NCBI RefSeq assembly: GCF_050157905.1
Contig: NZ_JBKIWZ010000001.1
Span: forward strand, 1,426,001-1,490,000
Reading direction: 5' to 3'
Length of the DNA stretch: 64,000 nucleotides
Source: Pantoea sp050157905
GTDB taxonomy: Bacteria > Pseudomonadota > Gammaproteobacteria > Enterobacterales > Enterobacteriaceae
Positions 18,612 to 27,598 of the stretch are shown one piece after another (the stretch's first letter is position 1; every line of letters starts with the position of its first letter). The notes under the pieces are model-generated. The model was not told the DNA's origin, ran no database searches, and saw only the letters and a program-made list of their open reading frames with translations. Position numbers and translations under genes: made by a program.

Positions 18612-19496
18612 TCACCTTTCCGTGATTACCGGGCATGGCGCCAGGGCCGGGAAGCGTTCCCAGACCGGCTCCACCCCTGCGGGTAGCCAGAGTTTGCGGC
18701 CCAGCTCAATCCACGGGCAGGGTTGATGAAAATCAGAACCTTGTGATGCGGCCAGATCGTTATCTCTGGCGTATTGCGCCAGCTGTGTCCGCTCGTTAGG
18801 CGGCTGCTGGCACTGGGCGACTTCAATGGCATCGCCACCCGCTTCGCGGAAATGGGCGATCAGCCGTTTGAGCCATTTGGCCGATAAACCGTAGCGACCC
18901 GGATGGGCCAGCACGGCACAGCCACCAGAATGATGAATCGCATCAATAGCTTGTTTAATTGTACACCATTGTGGCGGAACGTAGCCGGTTTTGCCACGCG
19001 CCAGATAATGTTTAAAGACCTGAGCCATATTGTCGGCTTTGCCCTGCTCAATCAGGAAGCGGGCGAAATGGCCGCGGGTGATGATGCCCCCATCGGCCAG
19101 TCGGGTGGCACCCGCCAGTGCATCGGGAATGCGCGCCTTCGCCAGACGCTCGCCAATTTCAGCTGCCCGCGTCTGGCGACAGGCCAGCTGTCCGGCCAGA
19201 AAGGCCACCATCGCCGGATGATCGATGTCGATGTTCAACCCCACGATGTGAATCTCATGGTTCTCCCACAGCGTTGAGAGCTCGGCTCCGGCCAGCACGC
19301 TGATCGGCAGATTCTGGTCGATGACCGTCTGCTGCGCCTCTGCGACGCCTGCAATGCTGTCGTGATCGGTGATCGCCAGTACGCCGACACGCATCTCAAC
19401 GGCTCGCTGCACCAGGGCGGTGGGTGACAGCAGACCATCAGAGGCGCGCGTGTGGCTGTGTAAATCATAAACCGGAAAACGGGCGATATCGCTCAA
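18612..19496 (-). CDS. rnm: RNase AM, PHP-domain 5'-3' exonuclease (TrpH/YciV)
   Basis: 294 residues from a TTG start at 19494-19496, which has AGGAG five bases upstream and yields MSDIARFPVYDLHSHT, matching the 293-residue E. coli protein; longer frames do not. PHP metal-binding motifs: DLHSHT, ITDHDS, HPGRYGL and GSDFH. RNase AM trims 5' ends of rRNAs and short RNAs; the family also hydrolyses 3',5'-bisphosphonucleotides. It is divergent from the trp operon. Confidence 0.92.
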   Translation of the reverse strand: MSDIARFPVYDLHSHTRASDGLLSPTALVQRAVEMRVGVLAITDHDSIAGVAEAQQTVIDQNLPISVLAGAELSTLWENHEIHIVGLNIDIDHPAMVAFLAGQLACRQTRAAEIGERLAKARIPDALAGATRLADGGIITRGHFARFLIEQGKADNMAQVFKHYLARGKTGYVPPQWCTIKQAIDAIHHSGGCAVLAHPGRYGLSAKWLKRLIAHFREAGGDAIEVAQCQQPPNERTQLAQYARDNDLAASQGSDFHQPCPWIELGRKLWLPAGVEPVWERFPALAPCPVITER

Positions 19497-19562
19497 GAGA
19501 ACTCCTGCTGAAACTAAACCGGCCAGCATGATAACGATTTTCGCGGTCAGTGAAAAAGTGTA

Positions 19563-19600
19563 TTGACATTTCCGCCATGAACCCGTTAACTAGTACACAA
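19563..19600 (+). promoter_or_regulatory. trp promoter and TrpR operator
   Basis: TTGACA at 19563-19568 and TTAACT at 19586-19591 are separated by 17 bases. The -10 overlaps the right half of the TrpR operator (ACTAGT, 19589-19594); the left half reads ACCCGT rather than ACTAGT, so the dyad is less symmetric than in E. coli. Confidence 0.85.
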
Positions 19601-19625
19601 GTTCACACACAACGGGTAATCAGTC

Positions 19626-19676
19626 ATGGCGAATTTAATGATGCATTCAGAGGGTTGGCGCACTGTTCCCGGATAA
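19626..19676 (+). CDS. trpL: trp operon leader peptide
   Basis: 16 residues starting MANLMMH, with the core EGWRTVPG. Only one Trp codon (19656-19658) is present where E. coli has two in tandem (GWWRTS). The stalled ribosome would still cover the start of segment 1 of the attenuator. Start chosen by its place relative to the GGGT ribosome site, as in E. coli; internal ATGs at 19638 and 19641 are alternatives. Confidence 0.8.
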   Translation: MANLMMHSEGWRTVPG

Positions 19677-19749
19677 GGGCGACAGGACCATGCACACTCT
19701 ATAAACGCCGTGTGAAAACCTGAGCCCGCCAACCCGCGGGCTTTTTTTT
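19663..19749 (+). promoter_or_regulatory. trp attenuator (segments 1-4)
   Basis: Segment 1:2 hairpin pairs CTGT/CCC (19663-19670) with GGG/ACAG (19677-19685). Antiterminator 2:3 pairs GGGC and CAGG (19677-19680, 19683-19686) with CCTG and GCCC (19719-19722, 19724-19727). Terminator 3:4 pairs GCCCGC (19724-19729) with GCGGGC (19736-19741) followed by eight T. Confidence 0.8.
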
Positions 19750-19772
19750 GAGCGAAATTCAGAGACATCATC

Positions 19773-21338
19773 ATGCCAAATGCGAAACCTACAGTGAAGT
19801 TGATTACCGGCACCGCACCCTACCGCGAAGATCCGGCCGCAGTGTTTCACCAGCTTTGCGGCGCACGTCCGGCAACCCTGCTGCTTGAGTCTGCTGACAT
19901 CGACAGCAAGCGCAATTTAAAAAGCCTGCTGATTGTTGACAGCGCGCTGCGCGTCAGCGCCCTGGGCAATACGGTTACCGTGCAGGCGTTGTCGGAGAAC
20001 GGTCGCGCCCTGCTGCCGCTGCTGGATGAGGCGCTGCCCGCCGCCGTCAGCAATCACGTGCGCCCCGATGGACGCGAGCTGACCTTCCCGCCGAGCCACG
20101 ACCATCAGCAGGATGAAGATTCCCGGCTGAAGGCGCTGTCGGTCTTTGATGCGCTGCGTCTGATTCCGCAACTGGTCAACTCCTCAGCCGACGAGCGTGA
20201 AGCTGTGCTGCTGGGTGGCCTGTTCGCCTATGACCTGGTGGCCGGTTTTGAAACGCTGCCCGTGCTGGATAATCAGCAGCGCTGCCCCGACTACTGCTTC
20301 TATCTGGCAGAAACCTTACTGGTGATCGACCATCAGACCCGCAGTGCGCGTCTGCAGGCCAGCCTGTTCTGCCCTTCCACCAGCGAGTTTCAGCGTCTGC
20401 AGCGCCGCATTGAGCAGCTGCATGGCCAGATACTGCAACCCGCTCCGGCGCTGCCCGTGCAGCCGGTTGAGCAGATGACGCTGACCACCAGCCAGAGTGA
20501 CGAAGCCTATTGTGAGGTGGTGCGTGAGATGCAGCAGGCGATTCGCATTGGCGAGATTTTCCAGGTGGTGCCTTCGCGCCGTTTCTCACTGCCCTGCCCG
20601 TCGCCGCTGGCCGCCTATGACACGCTGAAAAACAGCAACCCAAGCCCCTACATGTTCTTTATGCAGGACCAGGATTTCTCACTGTTCGGCGCCTCACCAG
20701 AGAGTTCACTGAAGTATGACGCCACCTCGCGTCAGATCGAAATCTACCCGATAGCTGGCACACGCCCGCGTGGCCGCCACGCCGACGGCTCGCTGGACCG
20801 CGATCTCGACAGCCGGATTGAGCTGGAGATGCGCACCGACCATAAAGAACTGGCCGAACATCTGATGCTGGTGGATCTGGCACGAAATGACCTGGCGCGT
20901 ATCTGTGTGCCGGGCAGCCGTTACGTCGCTGACCTCACCAAAGTAGACCGCTACTCGTTTGTGATGCACCTGGTTTCCCGCGTGGTGGGAACGCTGCGAG
21001 CCGACCTGGACGTGCTGCACGCCTACCGCGCCTGTATGAACATGGGCACCCTCAGCGGTGCGCCAAAAGTGCGCGCCATGCAGCTGATTGCCGGCGCCGA
21101 AGGCACGCGTCGTGGCAGCTACGGTGGCGCCGTGGGCTACTTTACGGCGCAGGGCGATCTGGATACCTGTATCGTCATTCGCTCGGCCTATGTCGAAGAT
21201 GGCGTTGCCACCGTGCAGGCGGGAGCGGGTGTGGTACTGGATTCTGATCCGCAGGCTGAAGCGGACGAAAGCCGTAACAAAGCCCGCGCTGTCCTGCGCG
21301 CCATCGCGACTGCCCATCACTGCAAGGAGATCTTCTGA
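19773..21338 (+). CDS. trpE: Anthranilate synthase component I
   Basis: 521 residues (E. coli 520). The Trp feedback motif LLLESADID is at about residues 33-41, and the chorismate-binding domain occupies the C-terminal two thirds with IPGTRPRG-type segment PIAGTRPRG and DLARNDLARI. It makes anthranilate from chorismate with TrpG. TGATG overlap couples it to trpG. Confidence 0.97.
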   Translation: MPNAKPTVKLITGTAPYREDPAAVFHQLCGARPATLLLESADIDSKRNLKSLLIVDSALRVSALGNTVTVQALSENGRALLPLLDEALPAAVSNHVRPDGRELTFPPSHDHQQDEDSRLKALSVFDALRLIPQLVNSSADEREAVLLGGLFAYDLVAGFETLPVLDNQQRCPDYCFYLAETLLVIDHQTRSARLQASLFCPSTSEFQRLQRRIEQLHGQILQPAPALPVQPVEQMTLTTSQSDEAYCEVVREMQQAIRIGEIFQVVPSRRFSLPCPSPLAAYDTLKNSNPSPYMFFMQDQDFSLFGASPESSLKYDATSRQIEIYPIAGTRPRGRHADGSLDRDLDSRIELEMRTDHKELAEHLMLVDLARNDLARICVPGSRYVADLTKVDRYSFVMHLVSRVVGTLRADLDVLHAYRACMNMGTLSGAPKVRAMQLIAGAEGTRRGSYGGAVGYFTAQGDLDTCIVIRSAYVEDGVATVQAGAGVVLDSDPQAEADESRNKARAVLRAIATAHHCKEIF

Positions 21339-21919
21339 TGGCCGATATTCTGCTGCTCGATAACATCGACTCATTTACCTACAACCTGGTTGATCAGCTG
21401 CGGACCTTTGGTCACAACGTAGTGATTTACCGCAATAACCTGCCTGCTGAGCTGTTGATTGAACAGCTTCAGCGGATGGAAAACCCGGTGCTGATGCTCT
21501 CTCCCGGCCCTGGCGCGCCAAAAGATGCGGGCTGTATGCCTGAGCTGCTGCGGGTGCTGCGCGGTCGTCTGCCGATTATCGGCATCTGTCTGGGACACCA
21601 GGCGATTGTGGAAGCCTACGGCGGCCATGTTGGTCAGGCGGGCGAGATCCTGCATGGTAAGGCATCCGCGATCGAACATGACGGTGAGGCGATGTTTGCC
21701 GGTCTGAGCAATCCGCTGCCCGTGGCGCGCTATCACTCACTGGTGGGCAGTAATACGCCGGAAGCGCTGACGGTCAACGCCAGTTATAACGGAATGGTGA
21801 TGGCGGTGCGTCATGAAGCCGATCGGGTTTGCGGCTTTCAGTTCCATCCGGAATCGATTCTGACGTCTCAGGGCGCGCGCCTGCTTGAGCAGACGCTGGA
21901 CTGGGCACTGGCGAAGTAA
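21338..21919 (+). CDS. trpG: Anthranilate synthase component II, glutamine amidotransferase
   Basis: 193 residues, a free-standing class I amidotransferase with the catalytic triad: Cys in GICLGHQAI, His and Glu in QFHPESIL, plus SPGPGAP. In E. coli this domain is fused to TrpD; here it ends with TAA and trpD begins 11 bases later. It supplies ammonia to TrpE. Overlaps the trpE stop by one base. Confidence 0.96.
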   Translation: MADILLLDNIDSFTYNLVDQLRTFGHNVVIYRNNLPAELLIEQLQRMENPVLMLSPGPGAPKDAGCMPELLRVLRGRLPIIGICLGHQAIVEAYGGHVGQAGEILHGKASAIEHDGEAMFAGLSNPLPVARYHSLVGSNTPEALTVNASYNGMVMAVRHEADRVCGFQFHPESILTSQGARLLEQTLDWALAK

Positions 21920-21930
21920 CAGGGAGAATA

Positions 21931-22932
21931 ATGATGCAACAGACACTGGAAAAACTTTACCAGGCGCAGACGCTGAGTCAGGCGGAAAGTCACACCCTCT
22001 TCAGCGCCATTATTACCGGGCAGCTGGAGCCTGAGCAGCTCGCCGCGGCGCTGATCGCCATGAAAGTGCGCGGCGAAACGCCGGAAGAGATCGCCGGGGC
22101 CGCCACGGCGCTGCTGGAAGACGCCAGACCCTTCCCGCGCCCGGGCTATGCTTTTGCGGACATCGTAGGCACTGGCGGCGACGGCAGCAACAGTATCAAT
22201 ATTTCTACCGCCAGCGCGTTTGTGGCCGCCACCTGTGGCCTGAAAGTGGCGAAGCATGGCAACCGCAGCGTTTCCAGCAAGTCGGGCTCTTCCGATCTGC
22301 TGGCGGCCTTTGGTATCAATCTCGACATGCCCGCAGAGCGGGCGCGCCAGGCGCTGGATGACCTGAACGTCTGCTTCCTGTTTGCGCCGCAGTACCACAG
22401 CGGTTTCCGCCACGCGATGCCGGTCCGCCAGCGGCTGAAAACCCGCACGCTGTTTAACGTGCTCGGCCCGCTGATCAATCCGGCGCGTCCGCCGCTGGCC
22501 GTGATTGGCGTTTATAGTCCGGATCTGGTGATGCCGATTGCCCGGACCCTGAAGATGCTGGGCTATCAGCGCGCGGCGGTGGTGCACGGCGGCGGCATGG
22601 ATGAGGTGGCGCTGCACGACGTGACGCACGTTGCCGAACTGCGCGACGGCGAGATTACCGGCTATCAGCTCTCGCCGGAGGACTTTGGTTTTGGCTTCCA
22701 TCCCAAAGAGGCGCTGGCGGGCGGCACGCCGGAAGAAAATCGTGACATTCTTACGGCTTTACTCCAGGGTAATGGCCAGCAGGCGCATGAAGAAGCGGTC
22801 GCCGTCAACGTGGCGATGTTGCTTAAGGTATTCGGTCAGGAAGATCTGCGTGAAAACGCCCAGCAGGCGCTTAACGCCATCCGCAGCGGACAGGCTTATG
22901 AGCGCGTTGTCGCACTGGCAGCAAGAGGATAA
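21931..22932 (+). CDS. trpD: Anthranilate phosphoribosyltransferase
   Basis: 333 residues, with the PRPP-binding GTGGDGSNSINIST and the KHGNRSVSSKSGS loop. It joins anthranilate to PRPP. Two adjacent ATGs (21931 and 21934) follow GGGAG; spacing slightly favours the second, changing length by one residue. Free-standing rather than fused to TrpG as in E. coli. Confidence 0.96.
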   Translation: MMQQTLEKLYQAQTLSQAESHTLFSAIITGQLEPEQLAAALIAMKVRGETPEEIAGAATALLEDARPFPRPGYAFADIVGTGGDGSNSINISTASAFVAATCGLKVAKHGNRSVSSKSGSSDLLAAFGINLDMPAERARQALDDLNVCFLFAPQYHSGFRHAMPVRQRLKTRTLFNVLGPLINPARPPLAVIGVYSPDLVMPIARTLKMLGYQRAAVVHGGGMDEVALHDVTHVAELRDGEITGYQLSPEDFGFGFHPKEALAGGTPEENRDILTALLQGNGQQAHEEAVAVNVAMLLKVFGQEDLRENAQQALNAIRSGQAYERVVALAARG

Positions 22933-22934
22933 TC

Positions 22935-24296
22935 ATGAAAGGCACCGTGTTAGAAAAAATTGTTCAGGATAAAGCGATTTGGGTGGAAGCCCGTCAGCAG
23001 CAGCAGCCGCTCTCTACTTTTCAGAACAGCATCGAACCTGCCAGCCGTCATTTTTATGACGCGCTGCAGGGTGCACGCACCGCGTTTATCCTTGAGTGTA
23101 AAAAAGCATCGCCCTCTAAAGGGGTGATCCGTAAGGATTTCGACCCGGCTGCGATTGCCGGGGTCTATCGCCACTATGCGTCCGCGGTTTCCGTGCTGAC
23201 CGATGAGAAATATTTTCAGGGTGACTTCGCTTTTCTGCCGATTGTCAGCGCGGCGATCACCCAGCCGGTGCTGTGCAAAGATTTTATTATCGACCCTTAT
23301 CAGATCTACCTGGCGCGTTACTACCAGGCGGATGCCATCCTGCTGATGCTCTCTGTGCTGGATGATGAGCAGTATCGTCAGCTGGCGGCCGTGGCGCACA
23401 GCCTGAAGATGGGTATCCTGACCGAAGTCAGTAACGAAGAGGAACTGGAGCGCGCCATCGCCCTGCAGGCAAAAGTCGTCGGCATCAACAATCGCGATCT
23501 GCGTGATCTCTCTATCGATCTCAACCGCACACGCCAGCTGGCCCCACGCCTGTCGCACGGCGTTACGGTGATCAGCGAGTCGGGAATCAACAGCTATGCC
23601 GATATTCGCGAGCTGAGTCATTTTGCCAACGGCTTCCTGATTGGCTCCGCACTGATGGAAGAGCCGGATCTGACCGGTGCCGTGCGTCGGGTTACCCTGG
23701 GCAGTAACAAAGTGTGCGGCCTGACCCGCCCTGAAGATGCGCGTGCCGCCTATGAAGCCGGTGCCATCTATGGCGGCCTGATCTTTGCCGAAGGCTCGCC
23801 GCGCCTGATCGACACGGCCACGGCACAGTCGGTGATCGCCGCCGCGCCGCTGCGCTATGTCGGTGTGTTCCGCAATAATCCAATAAGTGACATTGTCACG
23901 CATACTGCCGCCCTTTCTTTGTCCGCTGTGCAACTGCATGGCGATGAGACCCCGGCCTTTGTGGCTGACCTGCGTGCCGCGCTGCCTGCGGCGGTTCAGA
24001 TCTGGAAGGCGCTGCGCATTGAGAGCAGCGTGCCGGTCCGCGACTGGCCGCACGTGGACCGCTACGTGTTCGACAACGGCAATGGCGGCACCGGAGAGCG
24101 TTTCGACTGGTCACTGCTGCAAGGGCAGACTCTGGACAATGTGCTGCTGGCCGGTGGCCTCCGCGCGGATAACTGTGTTGAAGCCGCGCAGCTGGGCTGT
24201 GCCGGGCTTGACTTCAACTCTGGCGTAGAAAGTGCGCCCGGCATCAAAGATGCCCGCAAAATTGCTGCTGTGTTTCAGACACTGCGTGCCTACTGA
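22935..24296 (+). CDS. trpC: Bifunctional indole-3-glycerol phosphate synthase / PRA isomerase
   Basis: 453 residues, the fused TrpC-TrpF of enterobacteria. The N-terminal IGPS barrel (1-255) has the catalytic lysine motif ILECKKASPSKG; the C-terminal PRAI barrel begins at KVCGLTRPEDA with its catalytic cysteine and ends with the LAGGLRADN and DFNSGVESAPG phosphate sites. Starts two bases after trpD. In other nomenclature trpCF. Confidence 0.97.
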   Translation: MKGTVLEKIVQDKAIWVEARQQQQPLSTFQNSIEPASRHFYDALQGARTAFILECKKASPSKGVIRKDFDPAAIAGVYRHYASAVSVLTDEKYFQGDFAFLPIVSAAITQPVLCKDFIIDPYQIYLARYYQADAILLMLSVLDDEQYRQLAAVAHSLKMGILTEVSNEEELERAIALQAKVVGINNRDLRDLSIDLNRTRQLAPRLSHGVTVISESGINSYADIRELSHFANGFLIGSALMEEPDLTGAVRRVTLGSNKVCGLTRPEDARAAYEAGAIYGGLIFAEGSPRLIDTATAQSVIAAAPLRYVGVFRNNPISDIVTHTAALSLSAVQLHGDETPAFVADLRAALPAAVQIWKALRIESSVPVRDWPHVDRYVFDNGNGGTGERFDWSLLQGQTLDNVLLAGGLRADNCVEAAQLGCAGLDFNSGVESAPGIKDARKIAAVFQTLRAY

Positions 24297-24303
24297 TTTG
24301 CCT

Positions 24304-24323
24304 GGCCCGCTTCAATGCGGGCC
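24304..24323 (+). promoter_or_regulatory. Intercistronic hairpin trpC/trpB
   Basis: GGCCCGC (24304-24310) pairs perfectly with GCGGGCC (24317-24323), followed by AAAAAGGAAG, the trpB ribosome site. No U tract. It may stabilise mRNA or slow ribosome entry; role unproven. Confidence 0.5.
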
Positions 24324-24340
24324 CAAAAAGGAAGATAAAA

Positions 24341-25531
24341 ATGACGTTACTCAATCCCTATTTTGGCGAATTTGGCGGAATGTATGTTCCGCAGATCCTG
24401 ATGCCCGCGCTGCGCCAGCTCGAACAGGCGTTTGTTGACGCGCAAAAAGATCCGGCGTTTCAGGCCGAATTTACCGACCTGCTGAAGAACTATGCAGGTC
24501 GTCCGACTGCCCTGACGCTGTGCAAAAACCTGACCAAAGGCACAAAGACCCGCCTCTATCTCAAGCGTGAAGATCTGCTGCACGGGGGGGCGCACAAGAC
24601 AAACCAGGTGCTGGGTCAGGCGCTGTTAGCTAAACGCATGGGCAAAAACGAAATCATCGCTGAAACCGGTGCGGGTCAGCACGGTGTGGCCTCCGCCCTT
24701 GCCTGTGCGCTGCTGGGCATGAAGTGCCGCATTTACATGGGTGCAAAAGATGTTGAGCGTCAGTCGCCAAACGTGTTCCGTATGCGTCTGATGGGCGCGG
24801 AAGTGATTCCGGTTCACAGCGGCTCCGCCACGCTGAAAGATGCCTGTAATGAGGCGCTGCGTGACTGGTCCGGCAGTTATGAAACCGCGCACTATATGCT
24901 CGGCACGGCGGCGGGCCCCCATCCCTTCCCGACGATTGTGCGCGAGTTCCAGCGCATGATTGGCGAGGAGACCAAAAAGCAGATTCTGGAAAAAGAGGGA
25001 CGCCTGCCGGATGCGATCCTCGCCTGTGTAGGCGGTGGGTCTAATGCCATCGGGATGTTTGCTGACTTCATCGATGAGACCAGCGTGAAGCTGATCGGCG
25101 TTGAACCTGCGGGACATGGCATCGAGACGGGCGAGCATGGCGCGCCGCTGAAGCATGGTCGCGTAGGGATCTACTTCGGCATGAAAGCGCCGATGATGCA
25201 GACGCACGACGGTCAGATCGAAGAGTCCTACTCTATCTCTGCCGGCCTCGACTTCCCATCGGTAGGCCCGCAGCATGCGCATCTCAACAGTATCGGTCGC
25301 GCAGACTATGTCTCGATTACCGATAATGAGGCGATGGACGCTTTCAAACAGCTCTGCCGCGCGGAAGGCATTATTCCGGCACTGGAGTCTTCCCATGCGC
25401 TGGCTCATGCGCTGAAGATGATCCATGCGGAACCGGAGAAAGAGCAGCTGATTGTGGTTAACCTTTCTGGCCGTGGCGACAAAGATATTTTCACCGTTCA
25501 TGACATTCTGACTGCGCAGGGAGAAATCTGA
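24341..25531 (+). CDS. trpB: Tryptophan synthase beta chain
   Basis: 396 residues (E. coli 397). Pyridoxal-phosphate lysine in LLHGGAHKTNQ, catalytic glutamate in AETGAGQHG, phosphate cradle GGGSNAIG. It condenses indole with serine. Overlaps trpA by one base (TGATG). Confidence 0.97.
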   Translation: MTLLNPYFGEFGGMYVPQILMPALRQLEQAFVDAQKDPAFQAEFTDLLKNYAGRPTALTLCKNLTKGTKTRLYLKREDLLHGGAHKTNQVLGQALLAKRMGKNEIIAETGAGQHGVASALACALLGMKCRIYMGAKDVERQSPNVFRMRLMGAEVIPVHSGSATLKDACNEALRDWSGSYETAHYMLGTAAGPHPFPTIVREFQRMIGEETKKQILEKEGRLPDAILACVGGGSNAIGMFADFIDETSVKLIGVEPAGHGIETGEHGAPLKHGRVGIYFGMKAPMMQTHDGQIEESYSISAGLDFPSVGPQHAHLNSIGRADYVSITDNEAMDAFKQLCRAEGIIPALESSHALAHALKMIHAEPEKEQLIVVNLSGRGDKDIFTVHDILTAQGEI

Positions 25532-26334
25532 TGGAACGTTATAACCAACTGTTTACCCGCCTGTCAGCGAACAACGAAGGTGCCTTCGTTCCTTTTGTGA
25601 CGCTGGGCGATCCGTCACCCGCGCTGTCACTGCGCGTTATCGACGCGCTGGTTGAAGGGGGCGCGGATGCCCTGGAGTTAGGGATCCCCTTCTCCGACCC
25701 CCTGGCGGACGGCCCGACTATCCAGAATGCGACGCTCCGCGCCTTTGCGGCAGGCACCAACACCAGCCAGTGCTTTGAGATGCTGGCGACCATTCGCCGT
25801 AAATATCCGGACCTGCCGATTGGCCTGCTGATGTACGCCAACCTGGTCTTCACCAACGGTGTGGATGCGTTCTATGCCCGTTGTGCCGAAGCCGGTGTGG
25901 ATTCAGTGCTGGTGGCTGACGTGCCGGTTGAAGAGTCAGCGCCCTTCCGGCAGGCAGCGCTGCGTCATGGCGTAGCACCGATCTTCATCTGTCCACCTAA
26001 TGCCAGCGATGAGCTGCTGCGTGAGATCGCCTCGCACGGCCGCGGTTACACCTATCTGTTGTCGCGTGCAGGCGTGACCGGTGCTGAAAACCGCGCCAGC
26101 CTGCCGCTGCAGCATCTGATCGACAAGCTGCGCGAATATCATGCCGCGCCGCCGTTGCAGGGCTTTGGTATTTCGGAACCAGAGCAGGTGAAAGAGGCGA
26201 TCGCGGCCGGTGCCGCAGGCGCTATCTCCGGCTCAGCGATTGTCAGGATCATCGAAAAGCATCATGCCGAACCGGAAATCATGCTGAGCGAACTCAAGCA
26301 TTTTGTCAGTCGCCTTAAAGCGGCCAGCCGCTAA
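25531..26334 (+). CDS. trpA: Tryptophan synthase alpha chain
   Basis: 267 residues (E. coli 268). Catalytic Glu49 and Asp60 fall in ALELGIPFSDPLADGPT; phosphate-binding GISGSAIVR-type segment is near the end. It cleaves indole-3-glycerol phosphate and channels indole to TrpB. Confidence 0.97.
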   Translation: MERYNQLFTRLSANNEGAFVPFVTLGDPSPALSLRVIDALVEGGADALELGIPFSDPLADGPTIQNATLRAFAAGTNTSQCFEMLATIRRKYPDLPIGLLMYANLVFTNGVDAFYARCAEAGVDSVLVADVPVEESAPFRQAALRHGVAPIFICPPNASDELLREIASHGRGYTYLLSRAGVTGAENRASLPLQHLIDKLREYHAAPPLQGFGISEPEQVKEAIAAGAAGAISGSAIVRIIEKHHAEPEIMLSELKHFVSRLKAASR

Positions 26335-26341
26335 TCCTGTC

Positions 26342-26386
26342 ATCATGCCTTATCGCCTGATAAGGCATGATTTGTTTCCTTTTTTA
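26342..26386 (+). terminator. trp operon terminator
   Basis: A 13-bp perfect stem (26342-26354 with 26359-26371), 4-base loop and a T-rich downstream region. Confidence 0.9.
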
Positions 26387-26482
26387 CCTCCCGTGATTTG
26401 CCCTTTTCCTTAAATCTGCACCACAATGACAATGCGCCGTTACGGTAACGGCGTATCCAATTTGTGACAGGGAGAGAAAGCA

Positions 26483-26797
26483 ATGAAATTCGTTAAAATG
26501 CTGGCAGGTGCTGCACTGGCGGGCGTGGTTGCGCTGACACTGAGCGCCTGTGCGCCAACCGCAACTAAAGAGGGAACCGGTGGCTATATCGATGACACCG
26601 TGGTCACCACCAAAGTCAAAGGTGCGCTGCTGAAAGATGAGTCGCTGAAGTCGACGGAAATCAACGTAGAAACCTTCAAAGGCAAAGTTCAGCTGAGCGG
26701 CTTTGTTTCATCGCCACAGATGGCCAACCGCGCCGTTCAGGTGACACGCAGCGTGGCAGGCGTAAGATCGGTTGTTAACAACATGCAGATCAAGTAA
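26483..26797 (+). CDS. BON-domain lipoprotein
   Basis: 104 residues. Lipoprotein signal peptide ends LSAC (lipobox, Cys at about residue 23). The rest is one BON domain (DDTVVTTKVKGALLKD to VVNNMQIK), a fold that binds membranes or other envelope components; OsmY and DolP/YraP are two-domain relatives. Here there is a single domain, so it is more like short OsmY-type envelope lipoproteins. Good GGGAG site before ATG. Exact role unknown. Confidence 0.85.
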   Translation: MKFVKMLAGAALAGVVALTLSACAPTATKEGTGGYIDDTVVTTKVKGALLKDESLKSTEINVETFKGKVQLSGFVSSPQMANRAVQVTRSVAGVRSVVNNMQIK

Positions 26798-26810
26798 CGT
26801 CTGTGCTGCA

Positions 26811-26840
26811 AAAAAGGCCGCTGATTCAGCGGCCTTTTTA
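26811..26840. terminator. Terminator between BON lipoprotein and ompW
   Basis: GGCCGCTGA (26816-26824) pairs with TCAGCGGCC (26826-26834), flanked by A-run and T-run on either side. Confidence 0.85.
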
Positions 26841-26843
26841 TCA

Positions 26844-27476
26844 TCAGAAACGGTAACCCGCCCCGAAGAAGAACACCCAGGGGTCAACGCGCATATTGAT
26901 GTTCTGCTGTTCGCCGCCCGCTTTAAACTTCACTTCCGTATCGATATCCATGTACCACAGCGACGCATTCAGCATCCAGTCACGGTTGATCTGATAGTCA
27001 AGACCGACCTGACCTGCTACACCCCAGGAGTCTTTAACGCTGAGGTCGGTCAGGCCCGCATCGCGGCCAGTCTGGTTGAACTTAGCATCATAGAAGGTGG
27101 TGTAGTTCACGCCCACGCCCACGTAAGGACGCACCGGACTTTTGCTGTCGAAGAAGTAATACTGTGCCATCAGCGTAGGCGGTAACTGCCGTACCGTCGC
27201 CAGCGTGCCAGTGGGGCCGAGCCCTACTTTGTGGCGGAATGGCGTGGCGGCCAGCAGCTCAACACCGATGTTATCTGTTGCCATCCAGGTAAATGTCAGG
27301 CCCAACTGCGTGTCATTCGAGGCACTGAATTCACCCATGCCTAACACGTTATCAGAACCCTCGACAGGCCGGACGGTGGCACTGCCGGCCCGCATGAAGA
27401 AGTCGCCCGCCTCGTGAGCCATTGCCAGCTGGGGCACTGCCAGTGCCAGCACCATCACGCATTTTGCCAGTTTCAT
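26844..27476 (-). CDS. ompW: Outer membrane protein W
   Basis: 210 residues (E. coli 212) when started at MKLAKCVMVL, with AGGAG ahead; the open frame runs further upstream without support. Signal peptide ends near AMA-HEAGD. The mature protein is an 8-stranded barrel of the OmpW family ending in aromatic YRF. OmpW is a narrow hydrophobic-compound channel, regulated by FNR in E. coli; a perfect FNR box lies 123 bases upstream. Confidence 0.94.
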   Translation of the reverse strand: MKLAKCVMVLALAVPQLAMAHEAGDFFMRAGSATVRPVEGSDNVLGMGEFSASNDTQLGLTFTWMATDNIGVELLAATPFRHKVGLGPTGTLATVRQLPPTLMAQYYFFDSKSPVRPYVGVGVNYTTFYDAKFNQTGRDAGLTDLSVKDSWGVAGQVGLDYQINRDWMLNASLWYMDIDTEVKFKAGGEQQNINMRVDPWVFFFGAGYRF

Positions 27477-27598
27477 TATCACTCCTTTGCTTAATCTGAA
27501 ATCGCGAACACCTTCGTTTTTTGCTGGCAAATATTTAACGTGATTTACAGAAAATTGCACTCTGAACGTTTCGGATAAATTGCTTAAAAAACAATGAA

